Positions 14,179-21,993 of a DNA stretch of 34,319 nt are shown here, in pieces (positions within the stretch are counted from its first letter, which is position 1; every line of letters begins with the position of its first letter). Origin of the DNA: an uncultured delta proteobacterium (GTDB lineage: Bacteria; Myxococcota_A; Polyangia; Polyangiales; JADJMO01). The stretch is taken from positions 1 through 34,319 of the forward strand of contig CAIXWQ010000534.1 of NCBI GenBank assembly GCA_903923175.1. The letters run 5' to 3'. The translations under genes and the position numbers were made by a program. The notes beneath the pieces were generated by a model. That model was given only the letters and a program-made list of their open reading frames with translations, searched no databases and was not told where the DNA came from.

Positions 14179-16887
14179 TCAGCGCTTGTTGCCCATCGCC
14201 TCTTCGAAGGCGGCGTCGAAGTCGTCGTCGAGCGAGCTCTTGGAGCGGGCGCCGCTCCCCTTGTCGCTGCTCTGCGGGCCCAGCGCCGCGAGGCGCGCCT
14301 GCGCGTCGCGGTAGCGCGGATCGAGGGCGATGACGCGCTTGTAGAAGTGCACCGCCTCTTTGGTCGACTTGCGCATCCCCCAGATGTCGCCGAGCTGGAA
14401 CAGCAGCTCGAGCTCCTGCTCGCGCGTGAGGCTCTCGGACTTCAGCCCCGTCTCGAGGGCCTCGGTCGCCTCGGCGAGCGCGCCGCGCTTGATGTGGATG
14501 TTGCCGATCATCGCGTGGCAGAGCGCCGAGCGGGAGGGGTCGCGCGCCGCGACGCGGAACTCGTTGATCGCGTCGTCGAAGAGCATCATCTGCTCGTAGG
14601 CGATGCCGAGGTCGTAGTGGGTCGCGCTGTCGTTCGCGTCGACCTGCGCCGCGACGCCCTGCTTGAACTTCGCGAAGACCTCTTCGACGTCGATCTGCTC
14701 GGAGGCCGCGGCGGGCTCGGCCTCGATCGGCTCGAGCTCGTCCAGCGCGTCGAGCGACGCCGCGATGTCGAACGCGCGGTCGTCGTTCCCGAGGGCGCCC
14801 GGCGCCGTCGACTCGCTGGCCTTCGTGCCGAACGTCGCGTCGAGCTCGCGGAGCTTCTCGAGCAGCAGCGCGTTCTGCGGAGAGCCGCGCAGCGCCTCCT
14901 CGATCGTCTCACGCGCGGTCTCGTACACGCCCTGCGAGGCGTAGAAATCGGCCTCTTCGAGCGCGGCCTCGACCTCGGCGCTCGGCGCCTCGAGGGGCTG
15001 CTCCGCCGACACCGGAGGCTCGGTGGCCGCCTCGTCGGCGACCTCTTCGAGCTCGTAGGCCGGCAGCGCGTCGGTCTGCTGCGCGGGCTCGGGCTCGGGC
15101 TCCAGCTCGACGGCTTCCTCGTCGTCCCACGAGGCCTGGGCCGCCTCCTGCCGAGGCTGCTCGGTGTCGCGCCGACCGGCCTTCGAAGGGTAGGTCGAGT
15201 CGGGCTCGTCGAGCTCGAGCGAGTAGCTCGGGAGCGGCTCGTCCTCCTCGGGCTGCTCGGGCGCGGCGGGCAGCAGCTCGGCCTCGGGCTCGTCGAGCTC
15301 GTCGAACCGATCGTGCGAAGCCGACTGCTGCATCGGGACGAGCGGGAGGTCGTCGTCGATCGGCTCGGGCGGCGGCTCCTCGGCCGGCACCTGCCCCGTG
15401 AGCACCTGCAGCTGCCGCATGGTCGTCGTCGCGGCCGGATGCCCCGGCTCGGCCTCGAGCACCCACGCGACGTTGTCCCACGCGCCCTGAAGATCGCCCT
15501 CTTCGATGAGGATCGCCGCCAGGGTGACCATCTCGGCGATCGCGTGATCGACCTGGTTGGTCTCGATCAGGATGTCACGGATGCGCTCGCGGATGGCGAT
15601 GCTCCGCGGGTCGAGCTCGAGCCCGATGCGCAGCGTGGTGAGCGCCTTCGCGAAGAGCTTCACCTTGCGGAAGGCGTCGGCGTTCGCGATCACCTCGGCG
15701 ACGCGCGAGCCGCGCCCGCGCACCGACTGCTGCGGGATGTCGGAGAGCTCCTCCGCCGCCTCGCGCTCCTCGAACTCGACGTCGTCGTCCTCTTCTTCGA
15801 CCTCGAGCTCCGCGTCCTCCTCGACCTCGACGACGGGCGCGGGCTGCGCCCGCACGGGCTCCGCGCGCGCCGGCTGCGGCTGGTTGTGGATGGCTCGCTG
15901 GTGCTGCGGCTGGGCGGGCTGCGCGGGCTGGGCGGGCTGCGCCGCGCGGGCCGGGACGCCGCTCATCTCGGCGACGAGCGCGCGGACCTGATCGTCGTTC
16001 GGCGCGAGCTGCTGCAGGCGCCGGATGATGTCGGTGCGCAGCTCCTTCTTGGCCTGCTCGCCAGCGAGTCGTGCCGACTCCTTGTAAATCGTGATCGCCT
16101 TGTCGGTCTGCCCGATCGCGACGAAGCCGCGGGCGAGCAGCGCGATCAGCTCGACCGACTTCGGGTCGCTCTTGAGGCAGATCTGGATCTTCGCGATCGC
16201 CGCGACGCCGTCGTTCTGACCGCCTCGCTCGAGATAGAGCTCCGCGGCCGGGCGCGCGTACTTCGGGTCCTGCCGGTGGTGCAGGAGGCGCTCGTAGACC
16301 TTGAGCGCGTCGTCCACGCGCTTCTGCGCGGTCAGCTGCTCCGCGGTCGCGGCGAACTCCGAGATCGCGCCCTCGATGTCCTTGTTGCGCGAGAGCGCCT
16401 CGGCCAGCCGCAGGTGCGCGATCGGGTTCGACGGATCGAGCCCCACGATGCGCCTGTAGATCTCGATCGCCTCGCGTTCGCGCCCCTCGCGCGCCAGCCG
16501 ATCGGCGATCTGCTCCCAGGTCGCGAGCGCGTCGCTGGTCAGCTGGAGCTTCTCGTACAGCTCCGCGAGCTTGACCGGGACGTGCGCGTACTGGGTCTGG
16601 ATGTGCGGCGGCTGCTTCGAGAGCAGGTCGCGGACGGTGTTGTAGACGGCGACCGCTTTGAGGTGGAAGCCCTGCGACGCGTAGAAGCGCGCGACCTCCT
16701 CGTAGCTGCCGATCGCGCCCCCGAAGTCGCCCTTCTTCTGCTGCGTGTCGCCGATCTTCAGCAACCAGCGCGGGTCGTTCTTCTCCGCCGCGGCGAGCTT
16801 CCGGTACTCCTCGATCGCGAGGTCGTACTTCTTCTTCTCGATCGCCTTCTGCGCAGCTTGGAGCGTCTTTTCCTTGTCGATTGCCAC
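14179..16887 (-). CDS. Large TPR-repeat protein
   Basis: 902 residues from a GTG at 16887, which has GGAAGGA nine bases upstream. An ATG 33 nt earlier is a longer alternative. The first third is a run of tetratricopeptide helices (AIEKKKYDLAIEEYRKLAAA, AIEIYRRIVGLDPSNPIAHL, AITIYKESARLAGEQAKKEL). A Pro/Gln and acidic linker follows (about 15720-15960, with AQP repeats), then a second TPR block, a long Glu/Asp/Pro-rich linker (about 14960-15400) and a final TPR block (ATHYDLGIAYEQMMLFDDAI, AVHFYKRVIALDPRYRDAQA). There is no signal peptide and no membrane segment, so it is cytoplasmic and probably a protein-protein scaffold. Similar architecture is common in myxobacteria, including motility-associated proteins, but no specific name can be given. 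A promoter lies about 100 nt upstream. Confidence 0.88.
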   Translation of the reverse strand: MAIDKEKTLQAAQKAIEKKKYDLAIEEYRKLAAAEKNDPRWLLKIGDTQQKKGDFGGAIGSYEEVARFYASQGFHLKAVAVYNTVRDLLSKQPPHIQTQYAHVPVKLAELYEKLQLTSDALATWEQIADRLAREGREREAIEIYRRIVGLDPSNPIAHLRLAEALSRNKDIEGAISEFAATAEQLTAQKRVDDALKVYERLLHHRQDPKYARPAAELYLERGGQNDGVAAIAKIQICLKSDPKSVELIALLARGFVAIGQTDKAITIYKESARLAGEQAKKELRTDIIRRLQQLAPNDDQVRALVAEMSGVPARAAQPAQPAQPAQPQHQRAIHNQPQPARAEPVRAQPAPVVEVEEDAELEVEEEDDDVEFEEREAAEELSDIPQQSVRGRGSRVAEVIANADAFRKVKLFAKALTTLRIGLELDPRSIAIRERIRDILIETNQVDHAIAEMVTLAAILIEEGDLQGAWDNVAWVLEAEPGHPAATTTMRQLQVLTGQVPAEEPPPEPIDDDLPLVPMQQSASHDRFDELDEPEAELLPAAPEQPEEDEPLPSYSLELDEPDSTYPSKAGRRDTEQPRQEAAQASWDDEEAVELEPEPEPAQQTDALPAYELEEVADEAATEPPVSAEQPLEAPSAEVEAALEEADFYASQGVYETARETIEEALRGSPQNALLLEKLRELDATFGTKASESTAPGALGNDDRAFDIAASLDALDELEPIEAEPAAASEQIDVEEVFAKFKQGVAAQVDANDSATHYDLGIAYEQMMLFDDAINEFRVAARDPSRSALCHAMIGNIHIKRGALAEATEALETGLKSESLTREQELELLFQLGDIWGMRKSTKEAVHFYKRVIALDPRYRDAQARLAALGPQSSDKGSGARSKSSLDDDFDAAFEEAMGNKR

Positions 16888-16994
16888 CGACGCCCGTCCT
16901 TCCGCCGCGCGAGAAAACACCCCCCTCGCGATCGTCGGCGACGCACCGGCGATCGAGCCCGCGCGAAGGGAGCGGACGCGCCGGGGCCTAAAAA

Positions 16995-17023
16995 AACCTA
17001 TCGTTTCGGCGCGATCGGGTCAA
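16995..17023 (-). promoter_or_regulatory. Sigma-70-type promoter of the TPR gene
   Basis: On the minus strand, TTGACC (17018-17023) matches the -35 consensus in five of six bases. It is separated by exactly 17 nt from TAGGTT (16995-17000), which keeps the key T, A and final T of the -10 box. Transcription would begin near 16988 and give a leader of about 100 nt before the GTG at 16887. It is the best promoter-like pair seen in the window. Confidence 0.6.
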
Positions 17024-17156
17024 GGAACGTGCGGTCGCGTCGACGTCGCGCGTGCATGCTCGACGCACACCCGGGCACACATCGGGTCGACGTTCGCCTC
17101 CAGCGCTGGGCTCGGCGCGCGCTCGGCGCGCGGGCGAGCACGCGCGCGCAGGCGAC

Positions 17157-17193
17157 AAAAACGGCTCGCGACGCCGTTGGGTGGCGTCGCGAG
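17157..17193 (-). terminator. Intrinsic terminator after the 65-residue protein gene
   Basis: A perfect 11-bp stem, CTCGCGACGCC (17165-17175) with GGCGTCGCGAG (17183-17193), encloses a 7-nt loop. On the minus strand it is followed after three bases by TTTTT (17157-17161). It lies about 45 nt after the stop codon of the gene at 17238-17435 and in the right orientation to end its transcript. Confidence 0.75.
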
Positions 17194-17237
17194 AGCACGA
17201 CCGTCCGCGCCGAGGAGCGCGTGCGTGGGAGCCTCGA

Positions 17238-17435
17238 TCAGGCGTCGCCGCCCTCGCGCTCGTCGCGTCGCTCCTTCACTCCGCTCGCGACGAGGCCGAG
17301 CAGCTCGCTCGCGAGCGCCATCACGTCCTGCTCACCGAAGCCTCCGTCCACGAGCTCGCGGTAGATCGACTTCGCGACGATCTTGAGCGCGCGCGGATCG
17401 GGCTTGGTGGAGCTGGCATTCGACGTCAGAGCCAT
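17238..17435 (-). CDS. Small helical protein of unknown function
   Basis: 65 residues (MALTSNASSTKPDP at the start). After a Ser/Thr/Pro-rich tail the sequence is amphipathic and probably two helices: RALKIVAKSIYRELVDGGF and QDVMALASELLGLVASGVKE, ending in a charged tail. There is no signal or membrane segment. GAGGT nine bases before the ATG is a reasonable ribosome site, and a strong intrinsic terminator follows the gene, so it is a single-gene transcript. The codon use matches the neighbours. The helix-turn-helix-like spacing could suggest nucleic-acid binding or a small coiled dimer, but no family was recognised. Its own promoter and terminator support it being real. Confidence 0.7.
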   Translation of the reverse strand: MALTSNASSTKPDPRALKIVAKSIYRELVDGGFGEQDVMALASELLGLVASGVKERRDEREGGDA

Positions 17436-17766
17436 GTCGGTCGGACCTCTCGGTAGGGGCAGTGAGCTGCGACTGCCAGACGTCAAAGCAGGACGTGTGC
17501 CGCGCGCACTCGTGTGCCGCTACGCGTCGTGCCGCTCGGTTACGCGCCGGTGTCGAAGCGACGCAGCCCCTCGATTACCGGGCGGGGGTCGTCCCACGCG
17601 AGGCTCGACGCGCGGGCGGCCTCGTCGAGCGTGCGTCATTCCGCGCTCCGCGCCGCGTACCCTGATTCGCGGCTGGCCCTCGCGTCGCGAACGAGAATAC
17701 GCGAACGCCGCCGATCCGCGCTCGCGTCGGGAGCGCGCCCTTGGCAAGCTCGCGATCGCCTCCGCC
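17436..17766. other. 331-nt divergent intergenic region
   Basis: It separates the 65-residue-protein gene (minus) from the potassium channel gene (plus). No gene could be supported. It holds an 8-bp inverted repeat, GCTCGACG (17603-17610) and CGTCGAGC (17623-17630). It also holds a lone TTGACG on the minus strand near 17480-17486 without a convincing -10 partner. Both outgoing promoters are expected here. Confidence 0.55.
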
Positions 17767-18810
17767 ATGCTCCGCTCGCCCGCGCTCCGCCGCTTCCTGG
17801 TCGCGCTCGTCGTGCTGACGTGCGTGTGGCTCGGCGGCGCGCTCGGCTACCACGAGCTCGGGCACGGCCGCTGGGGCTTCGGCGAGTGCGCGTACCACAC
17901 GGTCGTCACCGTCTTCACCGTCGGCTACGCGGAGCTGCCCGGCGCCGATCGGGTGCGGGGCGCGCGCGTCTTCACGGCGTTCCTGATCGTCTTCGGCGTC
18001 GGCGCGATGGGGTACGTGCAGGCGAGCCTCACCTCCATCTTCGTGGAAGGCGCGCTCGGCGTGGCGTACCGTCAGTCACGCATGCGCAAGTCGATCGATC
18101 GGATGCGCGATCACGTGGTCGTGGCCGGCTGCGGCTCGACCGGCCGGCACGCGATCGAGGAGCTCCGGGCCAGCGGTCGCGACGTCGTCGCCATCGACCG
18201 CGACGAGAGCCGGCTGCGCGAGATCCAGGACGAGACGGCGCCGGGCGAGTTCCACTACGTGGTGGGCGACGCGACGCACGATCACGCGCTCGTCGCGGCC
18301 GGCGTGGCGCACGCCTGGGGCGTGGTCGCCGCGCTCACCGACGACGCCGACAACCTCTACGTCACGCTCTCCGCGCGCGCGCTGAACGTCGAGGCGCGGA
18401 TCGTCGCCAAGGCCGTCGCGCCCGAGGCCGAGGGGAAGATGCGGCGCGCCGGCGCCAACGCGGTCGTGAGCCCGAACTCGATCGGCGGCCAGCGCATGGC
18501 CTCCGAGCTCGTCCGCCCCGAGGTCGTCGAGTTCCTCGATCAGCTGCACCGCACCGAGAAGTCCCTGCGGATCGAGGAGATCCTGATCCCGAAGGACTCG
18601 AGCTGGGTCGGCAAGATGCTCCGCGACGCGCCGATCCGCCCGCGCACGCGCGCGCTCGTGATCGCCAAGCGCACGCGCGACGGCGCCTTCCACTACAACC
18701 CCGGGCCCGAGAGCACGATCGAGGCGGGCATGACGCTCGTCGTCCTCGGCGACCGCGAGGACGTGACCACGCTGCACGAGCTGGTCGCGGCCACGCGGGC
18801 GCCGCGCTGA
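17767..18810 (+). CDS. Two-TM potassium channel with RCK/TrkA domains
   Basis: 347 residues. The first membrane helix is at about 10-28, the pore helix and filter at 41-56 (AYHTVVTVFTVGYAE) and the second helix at 68-90. The cytoplasmic part has an RCK_N Rossmann fold at 115-235, with nucleotide motif VVVAGCGSTGRHAIEEL, acidic strand end VVAIDRDESRL and VVGDATHDHAL. An RCK_C domain follows at about 265-345 (LRIEEILIPKDSSWVGKML, GMTLVVLGDRED). This is the MthK-like plan of a ligand-gated K+ channel in the inner membrane. The filter reads TVGYAE, with Ala where the second Gly of TVGYGD is usual. The ATG at 17767 is chosen because the first helix follows directly; no clear ribosome site was seen. 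Confidence 0.9.
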   Translation: MLRSPALRRFLVALVVLTCVWLGGALGYHELGHGRWGFGECAYHTVVTVFTVGYAELPGADRVRGARVFTAFLIVFGVGAMGYVQASLTSIFVEGALGVAYRQSRMRKSIDRMRDHVVVAGCGSTGRHAIEELRASGRDVVAIDRDESRLREIQDETAPGEFHYVVGDATHDHALVAAGVAHAWGVVAALTDDADNLYVTLSARALNVEARIVAKAVAPEAEGKMRRAGANAVVSPNSIGGQRMASELVRPEVVEFLDQLHRTEKSLRIEEILIPKDSSWVGKMLRDAPIRPRTRALVIAKRTRDGAFHYNPGPESTIEAGMTLVVLGDREDVTTLHELVAATRAPR

Positions 18811-18813
18811 AGC

Positions 18814-19287
18814 TCAGGAGCCGGCGTCGTTCGCGTCGCCCTCGGCGTCACCGCCACCGGCGTCCGGCGGCGGCTTCGGCCGCTCCGGCGGCGGCCCGTA
18901 CTCCTCGCGGAGCTTCTTTTCGAGGCGGTCGAGGATGATGACCTCGTGGTAGCTCGGGAACTTCGGCAGCTGGCAGACGACCCGCACGGCCTTGTCGCCG
19001 CGGAACATCTCCACCGAGCCGGAGCCCTTCACGCCCTTGTCCTCGTACTCGAAGAGCAGGTAGCCGTTGCGCTCGTCCTTCTCGTCGATCTTGTACCCGA
19101 GGTCGACGCGGATCAGCCGGACCGCGGTGTTCCAGGTCTGCTCGAACGTGTAGGGCGAGTCGCGCGAGGTCTTGGCGTACGCGGTGGCCTCGAGCGTGCT
19201 GCCGGCGGGGAGCAGCCCCACCACGGCGGCTCCCGCGAGGAACGGGAGCACGAGGACCGCGAGGCGGAGCGTGCGACGAGCGAGCAT
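18814..19287 (-). CDS. Exported small protein, alpha-beta fold, unknown function
   Basis: 157 residues with a hydrophobic N-terminus (LAVLVLPFLAGAAVVGLL) and probable signal cleavage after TAYA near residue 38. The mature core (45-130) reads helix (TFEQTWNTAVRLIRVDLGYK), strands (DERNGYLLFEYED, SGSVEMFRGDKAVRVVCQLP) and helix (SYHEVIILDRLEKKLREEYG). This resembles small helix-grip domains such as those of BamC, but that is only a structural impression. The C-terminal tail is rich in Pro, Gly and Asp. It converges on the potassium channel gene with three bases between stop codons, and no terminator is visible there. It stands alone on its strand. Confidence 0.75.
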   Translation of the reverse strand: MLARRTLRLAVLVLPFLAGAAVVGLLPAGSTLEATAYAKTSRDSPYTFEQTWNTAVRLIRVDLGYKIDEKDERNGYLLFEYEDKGVKGSGSVEMFRGDKAVRVVCQLPKFPSYHEVIILDRLEKKLREEYGPPPERPKPPPDAGGGDAEGDANDAGS

Positions 19288-19379
19288 CCCCTGCGGCTAC
19301 GCCGCTCGCGCGCGGCGGGGCAAATTCTCGCCAGCCCGCCCCGCTTCGCTGCCAACCGCGCGCGCCAGCGAGCGGGGAT

Positions 19380-20210
19380 TCAGTCGAATACGCGCCGGAA
19401 CGCCGCGGCGAACGTCGCGCTCCGGTCGAAGTCGATCGAGCCGCCGGCGTGTCCGTCGGCGCGCAGCCACGAGCCCACGATGACCCCGTGCGCGCCCGCG
19501 TCGCGGAGCGCGGCGAGGCGATCGGGCGTGGCGCCGCTCCCGATGAGGATCGGCACGCCGTCCTTCTCGACGGCCCGCGCGACCTCCTCGACCTTGCGCG
19601 GATCGGCCGCCGCGCCCGTCGCGGCGCCCGTGACGATCAGCGCCTCGACGTGACCGCGCGTGGCCGTGTCGTGCGCGACGTCGCCGATCGGCCTCGGCGC
19701 GAGGGGCGCCGCGTGCTTCACGTCGACGTCGGCCCACACGCCGACCGGCGGCGCGCCGGGCTCGTCACCGCTCCAGGCGCGACGCGCGCGCAGCGTCTCG
19801 TGCGCGCGCCCTTGCACCAGCCCCTGATCGGTCACCGCGGCGCCCACGTGGACGTTCACGCGGATCCAGCGGGCGCCCGTGGCGATCGCGATCGCCATCG
19901 CGGCGAGCGCGTCGTTGCGGAGCACGTTGATGACCAGCGGGATCTCGGCCGCCTCGCGGGCCGCGATCGCACAGCGGGTCATCGCCGCGACCGTGATCGG
20001 CTCCACCCGGTCGGGCACGAACGGCGAGTCGCCGAAGTTCTCGAGCACGACGGCGTCGAAGCCGGCGCGCGCGAGCGTCGCGACGTCGACGCGCACGCGA
20101 TCGGCGAGCGCACCGAGCCGCGGCTCGACGGGGCCGCGCGGGAAGCCGGGCGAGCCGGGCAGGGGAGGGAGGTGGACGACGCCGACGAGGCGAGGGGTGC
20201 CGTTGCTCAT
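19380..20210 (-). CDS. BtpA-family TIM-barrel protein
   Basis: 276 residues. The opening LVGVVHLPPLPGSPGFP and the segments GFDAVVLENFGDSPFVP, IPLVINVLRNDALAAMAIA, ARWIRVNVHVGAAVTDQGLV, VWADVDVKHAAPLAPRPI and VPILIGSGATPDRL are typical of BtpA. This (beta/alpha)8 family was named from a cyanobacterial photosystem I biogenesis factor, and most members are non-photosynthetic with unproven function. The fold and conserved Asp, Asn and Lys residues suggest an enzyme on small phosphorylated or sugar-like substrates. The ATG overlaps the gspN stop as ATGA (20207-20210), so it is the last gene of the secretion operon. A role in secretion is not implied by the family; co-expression may be incidental. 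Confidence 0.9.
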   Translation of the reverse strand: MSNGTPRLVGVVHLPPLPGSPGFPRGPVEPRLGALADRVRVDVATLARAGFDAVVLENFGDSPFVPDRVEPITVAAMTRCAIAAREAAEIPLVINVLRNDALAAMAIAIATGARWIRVNVHVGAAVTDQGLVQGRAHETLRARRAWSGDEPGAPPVGVWADVDVKHAAPLAPRPIGDVAHDTATRGHVEALIVTGAATGAAADPRKVEEVARAVEKDGVPILIGSGATPDRLAALRDAGAHGVIVGSWLRADGHAGGSIDFDRSATFAAAFRRVFD

Positions 20211-21427
20211 GGTCCGCCAGGGCCGGGCGGCGCACCCGGCTTCATGAAGGGGTTCGCGCCCATCGGCGCCATCGCGCCGCCGGGGCCCGCCGGGAGGATC
20301 TGCGGCGCGCCGCCGAGCGGCCCCATCACGCGCAGCGCGTAGAAGCCATCGGGGCGCTTGCCGGCCTTCAGCTTGGGCTCGCCGTCGAGCAGGAAGAGGA
20401 GCCCCGCCGTCGCGTCGCCCTTCTTCTTGTACGACTCGTTGAACTTGAACCGGAGGGCGAGCTGCAGCTCCGAGAGCGCGACCTGATCGCGCAGGACGAT
20501 CTGCCCCTCGAGCGCGACGTCGAGGTCCTTGCCGGCCGCCGCCCACTTCGTGATGCGCGCGATGCCGTCCTTGACCGCGATCTGGATCGGCAGCGTGCCG
20601 ATCTCGATCTTCGGCAGCGTGATGTTCTCCGAGCCGAAGATCGCCTTGAGCGCGGGGACCTTGAACGGCACCACGCCGTCGCTGACCCAGTAGTTGTCGA
20701 CCGTGAGATCGATGGTGCCGTTCGCCTTGTCGGCGCGCGACTCGGTCAGCGTCACGTCGATCGAGCCCTTCACGGTGCCGCCGATCGGCACGCCGATCGC
20801 GTCGCGGAACGGGCCGAATTCGTTGAGCGCGAGGTTGTCGACGTCGACGTGCACGGTGCGGTCGAAGCGCGCCTGCCCCTTCAGCGGCGGGGCCTTCGGA
20901 TCCTTCGGCACGGACGTCTTGTGGGTCACCGACCCGTCGATCGTGCCGCCCATCGTGCGCACGGAGAAGGTCACGTCCTTGGCGGCCGAGAACAGCGAGC
21001 CGAACGAGACGCGCGCGCGGATCTCGTCCGCGCGCATCGCGCTGGTCGGCTTGGTCGCATCGCCGGGGACGCTCGTGAGCGCGACCTCCTTGAGCACGAT
21101 GCCGGTGCCCCACGAGGGCTCGAGCTTGCCGATCGAGAGGATCTGGCGCGCGCCGCCGGGCGCCGGGACCTGCGCGCGATCGAAGTCCGCGATGACCTTG
21201 TCGCGGACGCGATCCCACGGGAAGGTCCAGTACGAGAACAGCACGAACGCCGTGAGGAAGAACGAGGTGTAGCCGACCCAGGGGCCGACCGTGCGTCCGA
21301 GCTCCTTGAGGCGCTCGATCCGCGGATCGGTGACCTTGTCGATCACCGCGGCCGGCGGCGCGACCTCGAGGTCGGCGCCCGCGTCGGCCTGGGGCGTGCG
21401 ACGCGCCGACGTCGGCTCGTTGCTCAT
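20207..21427 (-). CDS. gspN: GspN, type II secretion inner-membrane protein
   Basis: 406 residues. A soluble N-terminus (1-50) is followed by one membrane helix at about 51-69 (VGYTSFFLTAFVLFSYWTF) and a long periplasmic beta-rich part. The segments LKEVALTSVPGDATKP, MRADEIRARVSFGSLF, VHVDVDNLALNEFGPF, DLTVDNYWVSDG and DVALEGQIVLRDQVALSEL fit the GspN proteins of delta-proteobacterial T2SS operons, whose repeats resemble AsmA-like sheets. The C-terminus is rich in Pro, Gly and Met. It overlaps gspM upstream by ATGA (21424-21427) and the BtpA gene downstream the same way. GspN is an accessory component whose exact role is unsettled. Confidence 0.85.
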   Translation of the reverse strand: MSNEPTSARRTPQADAGADLEVAPPAAVIDKVTDPRIERLKELGRTVGPWVGYTSFFLTAFVLFSYWTFPWDRVRDKVIADFDRAQVPAPGGARQILSIGKLEPSWGTGIVLKEVALTSVPGDATKPTSAMRADEIRARVSFGSLFSAAKDVTFSVRTMGGTIDGSVTHKTSVPKDPKAPPLKGQARFDRTVHVDVDNLALNEFGPFRDAIGVPIGGTVKGSIDVTLTESRADKANGTIDLTVDNYWVSDGVVPFKVPALKAIFGSENITLPKIEIGTLPIQIAVKDGIARITKWAAAGKDLDVALEGQIVLRDQVALSELQLALRFKFNESYKKKGDATAGLLFLLDGEPKLKAGKRPDGFYALRVMGPLGGAPQILPAGPGGAMAPMGANPFMKPGAPPGPGGP

Positions 21428-21993
21428 TTCTTGGCTCCCGAGGCCGAGGGCGTCGCGGCCGGCGCCGGCAGCGGCTCGATGCGGTCGTACGCGGTGATCG
21501 TCATGTTGATCTGGTACGCGTCGGCCTCGATGCGCTTGCCGAGGTCGAGCTGCGTGACGGCGACGGGGTAGCCGCTCGTCTCGATCTTCTCGAGGAAGGT
21601 CGCGAGCGACTTCAGGCCGACCTTCTGCGCCGTGAGCTTGGTCGAGCGCTCGGAGTAGAGCTTGCCGCGCGGCACCGGCGCGACGTCGCTCTGGGTCGCG
21701 ATCTCGAACCCGGCGGCCTTGGCGTTCAGATCGATCAGCGTGGCGAGCGGGGGCGCGGGCTTCGCATAGCGCGCCGCCACGTCTCCGACCGCGAGCTTGC
21801 GCGCCGCGACGCGCCCGCGCGCGGCCTGCACGTCGATGACCGCCTGCCGCAGCTCGTCGTTGTGCTTCTCGCGCGCGACGAGCCCCCGCTGGACCATCAG
21901 CGGCACGAGGACGAGCAGCATCATCCCGAAGATGATGCCGAGCGCGACCACGAGCCGCCGCTCGCGCGCGTTCATCGAGTCGAGGAGCGCCAT
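21424..21993 (-). CDS. gspM: GspM, inner-membrane platform protein
   Basis: 189 residues. A short cytoplasmic start (MNARERRLV) leads into one membrane helix at about 14-34. A periplasmic coiled region (KHNDELRQAVIDVQAARGRV) follows, then a ferredoxin-like domain (LATLIDLNAKAAGFEIATQS, LKSLATFLEKIETSGYPVAV, YQINMTITAYD). This is the GspM/PilO plan. GspM pairs with GspL in the inner-membrane platform that links ATPase to pseudopilus. The ATG directly follows the gspL stop with no gap. It ends in an Ala/Pro tail and overlaps gspN by 4 nt. Confidence 0.85.
   Translation of the reverse strand: MALLDSMNARERRLVVALGIIFGMMLLVLVPLMVQRGLVAREKHNDELRQAVIDVQAARGRVAARKLAVGDVAARYAKPAPPLATLIDLNAKAAGFEIATQSDVAPVPRGKLYSERSTKLTAQKVGLKSLATFLEKIETSGYPVAVTQLDLGKRIEADAYQINMTITAYDRIEPLPAPAATPSASGAKK

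Larger units (their letters stand above)
16888..17237. other. 350-nt intergenic region upstream of the TPR gene
   Basis: No gene was found. From right to left on the minus strand it contains the intrinsic terminator of the 65-residue-protein gene (17157-17193), a GC-rich stretch with short direct repeats of GGCGCGC type (about 17110-17135), the promoter-like pair at 16995-17023, a T7 tract (minus strand, 16990-16996) and the TPR leader of about 100 nt. Confidence 0.7.

Noticed and set aside
16990-16996. T7 tract on the minus strand as an intrinsic terminator.
   Set aside because: No stem precedes it on the minus strand; it overlaps a promoter -10 box instead.
14347-17364. A 1005-codon plus-strand open frame antisense to the TPR gene.
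   Set aside because: The minus strand encodes recognisable TPR helices with a promoter and ribosome site; the plus frame is Leu/Arg-rich without any domain.
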